Assembly: GCA_900549545.1 (NCBI GenBank)
Contig: URPA01000060.1
Coordinates: 1 to 11,414 of the forward strand
DNA length: 11,414 nucleotides
Direction: 5' to 3'
Origin: an uncultured Eubacteriales bacterium
GTDB lineage: Bacteria > Bacillota > Clostridia > Oscillospirales > Oscillospiraceae
The translations under genes were made by a program, and so were the position numbers. This document shows positions 5,629-11,414 of this stretch, piece by piece; within the stretch, counting starts at the first letter, position 1, and every line of letters starts with the position of its first letter. The notes beneath the pieces were generated by a model, which made no database searches, had not been told where the DNA came from, and worked only from the letters and a program-made list of their open reading frames with translations.

Positions 5629-7623
5629 ATGAAGCTGAATAAGAACATTAAAAGACTGGTGGAGCCGGGAGTGCGGCTGCATCTGTTCTTCCTTGTGCTT
5701 TTTGCCGTGGCCACGCTTGTGTTCAGGCAGTATTATCTTGCCGCCGCCGAGGGGCTTATTATTCTGCTGCTTGTAATCTACACGCTAATCGTCCGCAGCC
5801 AGAACGAGAAGCGGCTCGCGGCGTATATAGAGTCCGTCACCTACGACACGGAAAACGCGAAAAACAACACCCTGATGAATTTCCCGCTGCCGATAGCGGT
5901 TTTCCGGCTGGACGATTCGCGCATCATCTGGGGCAATGAGATGTTTTTTGACCTGTGCACCGCCAAGGCCGCGCGGCTTGACGCGCACATAACGGACGTG
6001 GTGCCTGATTTTTCGGGCAAGTGGCTCATGGAGGGCAAGGATCTCTACCCCGGGCTTATCGAGATAAACGGGAAAAAGTTCCGCCTGCACGGAAACCTTA
6101 TCCGCTCAAGGGACGCGGATAAGGACAGCGCCTTTATGGGCATAACCTATTGGGTCGATGTTACAGAATATGAGGATATCCGCATCGAATATGAAAGCTC
6201 CCGCCCGATTCCGGCCATAATCGCCTTTGACAATCTCGATGAGCTTATGCGCAACCAGCCCGACAAGGTCAAAAACGATATCCGCGAGGCTGTGGAGGAC
6301 AGACTCCAGCAGTGGAGCGATAATTACAAGGGCTTCTTCCGCCGCTATGACAGGGACAGGTACATTGCCCTGTTTGAAAAGCGCGCGGTGGATGCCATGA
6401 AGCAGGATAAGTTTTCCGTCATAAAGGATATGCACCAGGTCGTAAGCCCCACGGGGATCGAGGCGTCAATAAGCATCGGCCTTGGCGAGGACGGAGAGAC
6501 GCTGACGGAGGGGCTCCAGTTTGCGGACATGGCCATTGAGCTTGCCCTTTCAAGAGGCGGCGACCAGGCGGTCATCAAAAACAAGCTGAGCTTTGAGTTT
6601 ATCGGCGGCAGGGGCTTTGAGGTCGAAAAGCGCACCAAGGTCCGCTCCCGCGTTATGGCGAACACTCTCACTGAGCTTGTGCGCGATTCGTCCAGGATAA
6701 TGGTCATGGGGCACAAGTTTGCAGACCTTGACTGCGTGGGCGCAGCCGTCGGAATATGCTGCCTCGCGAGAAAGTGCGGGGTGAAATACTCCATCGTCAT
6801 TGACGCGAACCGCGGCTCGGCAAACTCGCTCGTGGAGCGTATGCGCCGGGAGCCGGAATATAAGGACGCATTCATTACCCCGCAGGAGGCGCTGCTCCGG
6901 GCTGACGGGCGCACGCTGCTTGTCGTTGTGGACACGAGCCGCCCCGAGCAGGTTGAGGACGCGGATCTGCTTGCCGCCTGCAACCGTGTTGCGGTCGTTG
7001 ACCACCACCGCGTTGCGGCGACGTATATACAAAACGCGGCCCTGGGCTTTATCGAGCCCTACGCATCATCCGCCAGTGAGCTTGTGGCGGAGGTTTTGCA
7101 GGAGGTCGCGGAGCAGACAGACCTTATGCGCTGCGAGGCGGAGGCGATGCTCAGCGGCATAGTGCTCGACACCAAGAGCTTCGCTTTGCGCACGGGTGAG
7201 CGCACCTTTGACGCGGCGGCGTTCCTGCGCCGGGCCGGAGCGGACACCACAGAGGTCAAAAAGCTCTTTCAGATGGATATGGACGCGACAGTCGCCAGAT
7301 ACAAGGTGCTTCAGGCGGCCGAGCTTTACAGAAAGGTCGCTATCGCGGCACCGAAGGAGCCGCAGACAAGAGTTGTGGCGGCCCAGGCGGCGGACGAGCT
7401 TTTGAACATCGCCGGGGTGGAGGCATCTGTCGTGGTCGCGCCAGACGGTAAGGGCGGCTCTTTTGCCTCGGCCCGCTCCATCGGGGAGCTGAATGTGCAG
7501 ATAATAATGGAAAAGCTGGGCGGCGGCGGCAATTGCAGCGCCGCGGCAGCTCAGTTTGCCGGCGTCGCGCCGGAAGAGGCGGTCAAAAAGGTTTATGCCG
7601 CCATAGATGAATATTTAGGATAA
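5629..7623 (+). CDS. gdpP: GdpP-type cyclic-di-AMP phosphodiesterase
   Basis: The product is 664 residues, the usual GdpP length. Order: two membrane helices at about 17-56; a PAS-like domain at about 85-180; a degenerate GGDEF-like domain at about 190-318 with no GGDEF motif (RDRYIAL in its place); a DHH domain from 355; a DHHA1 domain to the end. DHH metal residues are present: His362, Asp366 and Asp368 (GHKFADLD), Asp435 (VVDTS), Asp458-His459-His460, Asp514. The DHHA1 glycine motif reads GGGGN (Asn635), where I expect GGGGH. GdpP hydrolyses c-di-AMP at the membrane and so affects osmolyte transport and wall homeostasis. ATG 5629 is preferred over TTG 5623 because AGGAGGT at 5614-5620 is eight bases from ATG but only two from TTG. 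The usual downstream partner rplI is absent. Confidence 0.95.
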   Translation: MKLNKNIKRLVEPGVRLHLFFLVLFAVATLVFRQYYLAAAEGLIILLLVIYTLIVRSQNEKRLAAYIESVTYDTENAKNNTLMNFPLPIAVFRLDDSRIIWGNEMFFDLCTAKAARLDAHITDVVPDFSGKWLMEGKDLYPGLIEINGKKFRLHGNLIRSRDADKDSAFMGITYWVDVTEYEDIRIEYESSRPIPAIIAFDNLDELMRNQPDKVKNDIREAVEDRLQQWSDNYKGFFRRYDRDRYIALFEKRAVDAMKQDKFSVIKDMHQVVSPTGIEASISIGLGEDGETLTEGLQFADMAIELALSRGGDQAVIKNKLSFEFIGGRGFEVEKRTKVRSRVMANTLTELVRDSSRIMVMGHKFADLDCVGAAVGICCLARKCGVKYSIVIDANRGSANSLVERMRREPEYKDAFITPQEALLRADGRTLLVVVDTSRPEQVEDADLLAACNRVAVVDHHRVAATYIQNAALGFIEPYASSASELVAEVLQEVAEQTDLMRCEAEAMLSGIVLDTKSFALRTGERTFDAAAFLRRAGADTTEVKKLFQMDMDATVARYKVLQAAELYRKVAIAAPKEPQTRVVAAQAADELLNIAGVEASVVVAPDGKGGSFASARSIGELNVQIIMEKLGGGGNCSAAAAQFAGVAPEEAVKKVYAAIDEYLG

Positions 7624-7630
7624 AGGCAGC

Positions 7631-7847
7631 TTGTTGGCAAAGGCAGAGCCTTTGCCAACAAAAAAGTCTTTCACTTCTTTCGCGCATTTTTGCCCGGCGT
7701 GGGAGGGCAAAAATACACTCTCTCCGTGCAAAGTGTTTTTCCCGAGGTACAGAAGGTGAATTGCCCCGCAGGGGCAAGAGAGGCCACCCTGGGGTGCGCC
7801 CCCGGGAAAAACTTTTTTAACTTTATTCGCCGACTGCGGTCGGCGAA
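7631..7847. repeat. Chain of hairpins downstream of gdpP
   Basis: This gene-free stretch holds consecutive perfect or near-perfect stems: 7631-7644 with 7648-7661 (14 bp, loop AGA); ATTTTTGCCC 7686-7695 with GGGCAAAAAT 7705-7714; ACACT 7715-7719 with AGTGT 7732-7736; TTGCCCC-GCA-GGGGCAA near 7761-7777; TTCGCCGAC 7826-7834 with GTCGGCGAA 7839-7847. In addition AGTGTTTTTCCCG (from 7732) is nearly the reverse complement of CGGGAAAAACTTT (from 7803), so the middle stems could sit inside a larger fold. The first stem may end or protect gdpP mRNA, but no T-run follows it. Confidence 0.6.
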
Positions 7848-7870
7848 CTCTGCGAGGCTTCGTCCATAAT

Positions 7871-7903
7871 TAACCCCGGCGCGGATTATCCGCGCCGGGG
7901 TTA
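7871..7903. terminator. GC-rich terminator-like hairpin
   Basis: AACCCCGGCGCGGA 7872-7885 pairs perfectly with its complement at 7889-7902 (loop TTA), plus one further T-A pair. It lies 31 bases past the stop of the minus-strand small gene, where the tail is TTAATTATGG. On the plus strand the tail is interrupted T-runs (GGTTTCGGTTTTGTTTTT), so it may serve both directions. Confidence 0.7.
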
Positions 7904-7934
7904 GGTTTCGGTTTTGTTTTTGCTATGTATTAAA

Positions 7935-8045
7935 TCAGGCATCTGCCTTGTCGGCCTCATTCTCGGCCTTCTCGTTAAGCAGTATGCAATGATCCTCACC
8001 TGTGCAGGTCTTCTGATACGGGCATTTGTCGCAAAGAGCGTTCAT
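7935..8045 (-). CDS. 36-residue four-cysteine small protein, function unknown
   Basis: This ORF starts with ATG 8045 and ends at TGA 7935-7937. GAGAGGAG (8053-8060) lies seven bases before the start. The protein begins MNALCDKCPYQKTC and has Cys5, Cys8, Cys14 and Cys20 (C-x2-C-x5-C-x5-C) with His19 beside the last one; the rest is a charged, Glu/Ala/Asp/Lys-rich tail. The four cysteines suggest a zinc or Fe-S site in the N-terminal half. I do not recognise the family. Support for a real gene comes from the ideal ribosome binding site, two consensus-like promoters upstream and a terminator hairpin downstream. No membrane segment or signal peptide is visible. It is monocistronic. Confidence 0.75.
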   Translation of the reverse strand: MNALCDKCPYQKTCTGEDHCILLNEKAENEADKADA

Positions 8046-8131
8046 GATGGTTCTCCTCTCAAAATTAAAATTGAATCGGTAGGGCGCTGTCGCGGCACCA
8101 TCTGCTTTGCAGACTCCCTATCTCTTTTTGT
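8046..8131 (-). promoter_or_regulatory. Structured 5' leader of the four-cysteine peptide gene
   Basis: The leader from the proximal promoter is about 85 bases. On the minus strand TAGGG (8120-8116) can pair with CCCTA (8084-8080), enclosing two hairpins: TCTGC-AAA-GCAGA, and GGTGC with GCGCC (one G-T pair). An AT-rich single strand then leads to the ribosome binding site. This compact three-way shape could be regulatory, but I recognise no known riboswitch. Confidence 0.4.
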
Positions 8132-8137
8132 GATTAT

Positions 8138-8166
8138 AATATAGCACTTTGATAATTATATGTCAA
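8138..8166 (-). promoter_or_regulatory. Proximal sigma-A promoter of the four-cysteine peptide gene
   Basis: Minus strand: perfect TTGACA (8166-8161), 17-base spacer, TATATT (8143-8138). The start point would be near 8131. Confidence 0.75.
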
Positions 8167-8183
8167 TATCTTTTTACACAAAA

Positions 8184-8212
8184 ATTATAGCAAATCGCAC
8201 TTTATTTGTCAA
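8184..8212 (-). promoter_or_regulatory. Distal sigma-A promoter of the four-cysteine peptide gene
   Basis: Minus strand: perfect TTGACA (8212-8207), exactly 17 bases, perfect TATAAT (8189-8184). This is the textbook vegetative promoter of the window. Its start near 8177 lies upstream of the proximal promoter, so two leader lengths are possible. Confidence 0.8.
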
Positions 8213-8283
8213 TAATTTGGTGCTTTTGACAAAAAATTGTTATTGTCTAAATGTTTTTCCTCTACCGTGTAAAACCGCGTTAA

Positions 8284-8434
8284 CCTTGCTTCCCCCTCTG
8301 GGGGAAGTGTCAAGACGCGAAGCGGATTGACGATAGGGGGCTGGTTCGCGCCGGTGTTGGATAGCAGAATCTACAAGCCCCCTCACTCTTGCCGCTGCGC
8401 AGCAAGAGGGCTCCCCCACAGGGGGGCGCCAAGG
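8284..8434. repeat. Multi-hairpin intergenic repeat, copy 2
   Basis: Second, diverged copy of the element at 60-179, about 30 bases longer in its middle. Stems: TTCCCCC 8290-8296 with GGGGGAA 8300-8306; GTCAA 8309-8313 with TTGAC 8327-8331, continued past facing GA/GA by CGC/GCG around a GAA loop; AGGGGGCT with AGCCCCCT across the middle; CTCTTGC 8386-8392 with GCAAGAG 8402-8408; CCCCC 8413-8417 with GGGGG 8421-8425. The ends are CCTTG and CAAGG. It lies between the small-gene promoters and the terminator of the export genes. Confidence 0.8.
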
Positions 8435-8443
8435 GAATGCCAC

Positions 8444-8469
8444 AAAAAAGCCCCGCAATGCGGGGCTTT
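8444..8469 (-). terminator. Rho-independent terminator of the export operon
   Basis: Minus strand: AAAGCCCCGC (8469-8460) pairs with GCGGGGCTTT (8456-8447) around a three-base loop, followed by a run of T through 8444. It lies about 80 bases past the permease-like stop. Two smaller palindromes sit between: AAAGGC/GCCTTT at 8524-8538 and CGCTGCC/GGCAGCG at 8485-8502. Confidence 0.9.
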
Positions 8470-8550
8470 AAGTCTCACTGAGCTCGCTGCCCGCCGGCAG
8501 CGAATAAATATAATAGGTTTTCAAAAGGCTTTGCCTTTGCCGACAGGCGT

Positions 8551-9669
8551 TCAGCTCTCGTGCTTGCCGTGCTTTTTCTCCCAGTGGCGGCGCTGGCGGA
8601 CGCGGATGGCCTCCTCGGCCCCGTCCCTGAGCTTGGGGATGACATCATCCTCAAGCTTATCCTTGCCAAGCTTGAGATAGCGCACGACGTTGACGATTAT
8701 CATAATAACCGGCAGCACCGCGAACAGCAGCGCGAGGAACAGGCACAGGCCGTACCAGTCCTCAATACAGCGCGCGGCATTCTCCCAATAGGGGTAGGCA
8801 ACGCCCAGCGTCTGCATTGAGCGCGAGCCAAACTGCCCGATGAGCTTTATCATTCGCTCAAAGCCGTAGCGGTTTGAATTTTCGAGTATCTCTCCGTGGC
8901 CGATGGGGAACTTCTCGTCGGCAAGGCTCTTGGCGTACCCGTCCACCGGCTCGGCCATCACGAACTCATAGCAGCTCGCCCCGGCGTCGGCAACGGTCTG
9001 GACATCACCCTCCGCGCCCGCGTCCGCGGACTGGAGGCCGGAAAACGCCTCGTAGGACATATAGAGCCCCATACCGGCGGTGTAGGCCTTTTTGCTCGCA
9101 AAGTCCTGCTCCCGCTCGATGACGCCCGCGACGACAAAGGGCTGGCCGTTGATGGTCATCTCCATGCCGTCAAGCTCCGTGCCGCCGAAGAGCAGCCACG
9201 CGAGCTCCTCGTCGAGCAGGACGCGGTCCTTCATCAGGTCGTTTTCGCCAAAGTAGCTGCCGCTCAGAAGCCTAATCGGGTGAAAGTCAAAGAATTTTCC
9301 GCCCACGGCGATGACCGCCGCCTCGCCCTTGCCAAGACCGGAGGCGACATTCACCCGCCCCGTGGTGCTCCAGGCGTCTGCAAAGAGCGTGTCCACGTTC
9401 TGGTCCTCAATGGCGGCCTCCTCAAGCTTCTTCACGCTCTCCGTGCGGAAGGTGTAAATCTGCTCAAGGCTTATCTTCTCGTCCACGGGGATATAACAGG
9501 AAACCTGGCTGAACTTGAGCTCGTTTTCGCCCCGCCAGCGCTCCGCCATCTGCTGGGAGGCAAGCTTGCCGCCCAGAATGTGCGCCGTAAGGCCGAAAGC
9601 AATGGCCAGCAGCGCGAATATCGCGCAGACTATGACAAGGCTTTTTTTCTTAATCGGGTGTTTTTTCAT
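8551..9669 (-). CDS. MacB-like periplasmic-core protein of an ABC export system, two membrane helices
   Basis: The product is 372 residues. It has one helix at about 11-32, a large extracytoplasmic domain (about 35-300) of the MacB_PCD type, a single second helix at about 306-331, and a basic cytosolic tail (338-372) rich in Arg, Lys and His. The core shows the usual pattern of SG-x-Y-F/LLDEELAWLLFG followed by INGQPFVVAGVIE. Typical FtsX/MacB permeases have four helices; the last two are missing here although the frame ends cleanly at a stop followed by a terminator, so it is not cut by the window edge. The start lies one base after the adaptor stop, with no good ribosome binding site, suggesting translational coupling. 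Likely role: a partner of the adaptor in an export complex; substrate unknown. Confidence 0.75.
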   Translation of the reverse strand: MKKHPIKKKSLVIVCAIFALLAIAFGLTAHILGGKLASQQMAERWRGENELKFSQVSCYIPVDEKISLEQIYTFRTESVKKLEEAAIEDQNVDTLFADAWSTTGRVNVASGLGKGEAAVIAVGGKFFDFHPIRLLSGSYFGENDLMKDRVLLDEELAWLLFGGTELDGMEMTINGQPFVVAGVIEREQDFASKKAYTAGMGLYMSYEAFSGLQSADAGAEGDVQTVADAGASCYEFVMAEPVDGYAKSLADEKFPIGHGEILENSNRYGFERMIKLIGQFGSRSMQTLGVAYPYWENAARCIEDWYGLCLFLALLFAVLPVIMIIVNVVRYLKLGKDKLEDDVIPKLRDGAEEAIRVRQRRHWEKKHGKHES

Positions 9670-9670
9670 A

Positions 9671-11104
9671 TCAGGAATCGGCCATCCTCACCTGCTCGCC
9701 GCTGTTGACGGGAGCGTTGCTGGTGGTTATGACATAGTCGCCGTATTCGAGCGCGCCCGTCACGGCGGAGTTGCTGTCATCGGCTGCGAGGACCTCAACG
9801 TCCACGCGCCGGGCAATGTAGCGGTTGCCGAGCGGTGAGCTCTTGGCCTCGATAACCAGCACAAAGCTGCCGTTGGAGTCGCTTCTTATGGAGGAGTTCG
9901 GGACAATCGTCTCATAGCCCGCGCTCTTGGAGCCGACGGAGACCGTAAGCTCCCCGCCCGCGGTAACATCGCCCTCAAGGTCGAAGGTGAGCAGCTTGTT
10001 GTTCTGGGGGTTCTTGGGGTCGGTGGCGATGGTGGTCAGGGTCGCGGTTATCTCCCTGCCCCAGTAGTAGTTGCTTATCGTGGCGCTGTCGCCGGGCTTG
10101 AGCCGCCGCGCCTGCTCATTGGTGACGGAGAAGGACAGGGTATAGCCCATGTCGGGCACCTCAATGGTGCAGAGGATATCGTCCTTCATTTTGGTGTCTC
10201 CCGCCGTGCACTCGACGGACTGCACCGTGCCAGAGACATTGGCGGTTATCTCATTCTCCTCGCCGCCGCTGAGCTCGCGTATCTTCTTCTGCTGCTTGGC
10301 TATCTGCGCGCCGATGTCGGACAGGTCAATATATGAAAGCTGCTGGTTCTTGTTGTCCTCCTGCTTTTGCTTGTCAAGCGCGTACTGGAGCTCAAAAAGC
10401 GCATCCTCGGCGGCCTTGCGCGCTGCCACAGCCTCCTGATAGGCGGTGCCCGCAGCCCCGGCAGCGTTGGAGAGCTTGTCAAGTCTCTCCTGGCAGCGGT
10501 TCACATCGGCCTGATACGCCTCCATCTGTGCGCCAGTCTGGCTGATAATTGTGGCAAGCGCAGCGTTCGCGTCGGCAAGCTCCTTTCGCGCGTCGGTAAT
10601 TTCCTGGCTCTCTCCGGTAGTCGCCGGCGTTGCGGCGGGGTCTGCGGTAGCGTCAGGGTCGGCGGATGCATCCGGCGAAGGAGTGGCGGAGGGCGAAGAA
10701 TTCAGAAGCTCGTCAAGCCTTGCCTGCGCCGCATCTATTCTGGCCTGAGCGTCCTGTTTTTGCTGCTCGGCGTATTTGGAAAACTCATCATAGCGATTCT
10801 GCGCGTTGGCAAGATCAGCCTTCGCCTGCTCGAGGTCGGCGGGGTTTACTCCGCCGTTGTTGGTCATGTTGTCAAGGGCTGCCTGCTCGGCAGCTTTGGC
10901 CTGCTCGAGAGCCTCCTTTGCCTGCTCTATCTTGCGCTCCTCGGTGGTGTAGTCATAGGTGGGCACATTCAGCGCCGCGCGCTGATAGCTCACCTGAAGC
11001 TGCCGCAGGGATTCCTGTGCCGCCTCAAGCTCCTCGCTGTCGCCTGCGCCCAGGACAAAAAGCACGTCCCCACGATGACTCCTGCCGTCAAAGACGTGAA
11101 CCAC
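9671..11104 (-). CDS. HlyD/RND-type membrane-fusion adaptor, N-terminus missing
   Basis: At least 477 residues are readable. The frame begins inside the first lipoyl half (VHVFDGRSHRGDVLFVL), followed by a long Ala/Gln/Glu-rich coiled-coil hairpin (about 23-275), the second lipoyl half (ITANVSGTVQSVECTAGD, 286-303), and beta-barrel and membrane-proximal parts to the end. Such adaptors link an ABC transporter to the outside face and anchor by an N-terminal helix, but none is present in this frame. GTG 11104 is only the first usable start codon; the frame stays open to 11239 without ATG. So the gene is either frameshifted, truncated or joined to foreign sequence at its 5' end. A Pro/Ala/Asp/Ser/Thr-rich tract at about 136-166 interrupts the coiled coil. 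It is coupled to the permease-like gene downstream. Confidence 0.8.
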   Translation of the reverse strand: MVHVFDGRSHRGDVLFVLGAGDSEELEAAQESLRQLQVSYQRAALNVPTYDYTTEERKIEQAKEALEQAKAAEQAALDNMTNNGGVNPADLEQAKADLANAQNRYDEFSKYAEQQKQDAQARIDAAQARLDELLNSSPSATPSPDASADPDATADPAATPATTGESQEITDARKELADANAALATIISQTGAQMEAYQADVNRCQERLDKLSNAAGAAGTAYQEAVAARKAAEDALFELQYALDKQKQEDNKNQQLSYIDLSDIGAQIAKQQKKIRELSGGEENEITANVSGTVQSVECTAGDTKMKDDILCTIEVPDMGYTLSFSVTNEQARRLKPGDSATISNYYWGREITATLTTIATDPKNPQNNKLLTFDLEGDVTAGGELTVSVGSKSAGYETIVPNSSIRSDSNGSFVLVIEAKSSPLGNRYIARRVDVEVLAADDSNSAVTGALEYGDYVITTSNAPVNSGEQVRMADS

Positions 11105-11412
11105 AACTTCGCCGCATCCTTTTCCATGCTCGTCACTTCGTCCACGCCGGTCTGCTCCATTGTCGCCTCTATCAGGTTGGGATCGGATGTGCCCGTGTGG
11201 GCGACATCCGCCTGCGCCTGCAGGTTCGTGTACATCGTGTCACGCACATGGATGAGCTGTTGAACTTCCTCGAACCTGTCCGATATCTGTGAAGCTTCAG
11301 CTTCGTACAGGTCATGGGTGTACGACCCGATGCAATTCGGGATGTAGGACAGAAAGTCCAGAAAACACCAGTTGTTCCGGCTCCCCGCCATACCCGTGTC
11401 CGCAGGCGGATA
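10990..11412 (-). pseudogene. Open frame at the right edge, overlapping and out of frame with the adaptor
   Basis: A minus-strand frame is open from the window edge to 10990. I do not recognise its product. The part upstream of about 11100 reads like real protein: an acidic, heptad-like stretch around EASQISDRFEEVQQLIHVRD, then QAQADVAHTG, then a hydrophobic segment LWFTSLTAGVIVGTCFLSW. The last 38 codons are a shadow of the adaptor coding frame, so the natural reading must switch frame between about 11060 and 11130. Its codons (GAA, GTT, CAA, TCG) differ from the GAG/CAG habit of the other genes. It may be a frameshifted adaptor N-terminus, a different gene fused by deletion, or an assembly join. 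The left part continues beyond the window. Confidence 0.4.
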
Positions 11413-11414
11413 CC

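Noticed and set aside
7631..7661. Stem after gdpP as a rho-independent terminator
   Set aside because: The 14 bp stem is perfect, but the plus strand continues with A-rich sequence and no T-run, so it is listed as part of a hairpin chain.
7914..8144. Plus-strand ORF of 76 codons across the small-gene region
   Set aside because: It has no ribosome binding site, runs through both the minus-strand promoter/leader region and the four-cysteine ORF, and its hydrophobic product is an antisense effect.
8226..8254. Plus-strand promoter starting with TTGACA at 8226-8231
   Set aside because: No acceptable -10 at proper spacing and no plus-strand gene downstream.
8896..9708. Plus-strand ORF of 270 codons opposite the permease-like gene
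   Set aside because: Antisense shadow; the minus-strand frame has clear membrane helices and MacB-type features.

Overview
The window (11,414 bases, GC-rich coding sequence with AT-rich promoters) looks like the chromosome of an endospore-forming gut Clostridia member, probably Oscillospiraceae-like. The grounds are a SpoIIQ-type M23 protein behind a matching sigma-F promoter, a GdpP-type c-di-AMP phosphodiesterase, a TraX-family acyltransferase, strong GAG/CAG codon preference, and small G/C-rich hairpin repeats between genes. The taxon is an inference; no rRNA or other marker is present.

Layout. 1-385: a multi-hairpin repeat (copy 1) and the enolase promoter. 386-2527 (+): eno, then a spoIIQ-like gene. 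2528-2572: a long hairpin shared by convergent ends. 2570-3304 (-): TraX-family membrane protein. 3320-3451: a hairpin-rich spacer. 3460-5491 (-): sugar nucleotidyltransferase, LUD-domain protein and cupin, in that transcriptional order. 5492-5628: divergent intergenic region with a good promoter for gdpP (5629-7623, +). 7624-8550: a long non-coding stretch with a chain of hairpins, a terminator, a 36-residue four-cysteine protein gene (7935-8045, -) with two tandem near-consensus promoters and a structured leader, and repeat copy 2. 8551-11104 (-): a two-gene piece of an ABC-type export system (HlyD/RND-type adaptor, then a MacB-like periplasmic-core protein) ending at a strong terminator. 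The right edge holds an unrelated-looking open frame overlapping the truncated start of the adaptor.

Most notable observation. Two unrelated genes, spoIIQ-like and the LUD gene, share one control layout. A perfect anti-Shine-Dalgarno arm lies between the -35 and -10 elements of the gene's own promoter. An mRNA reading through from the upstream gene contains both arms and would bury the ribosome binding site in a hairpin. An mRNA starting at the gene's own promoter lacks the upstream arm and leaves the site free. For spoIIQ this would keep a forespore protein silent in vegetative eno read-through transcripts. The second candidate novelty is the strongly promoted 36-residue CxxC peptide with its structured leader. 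The third is a repeat family whose two copies show compensatory stem changes.
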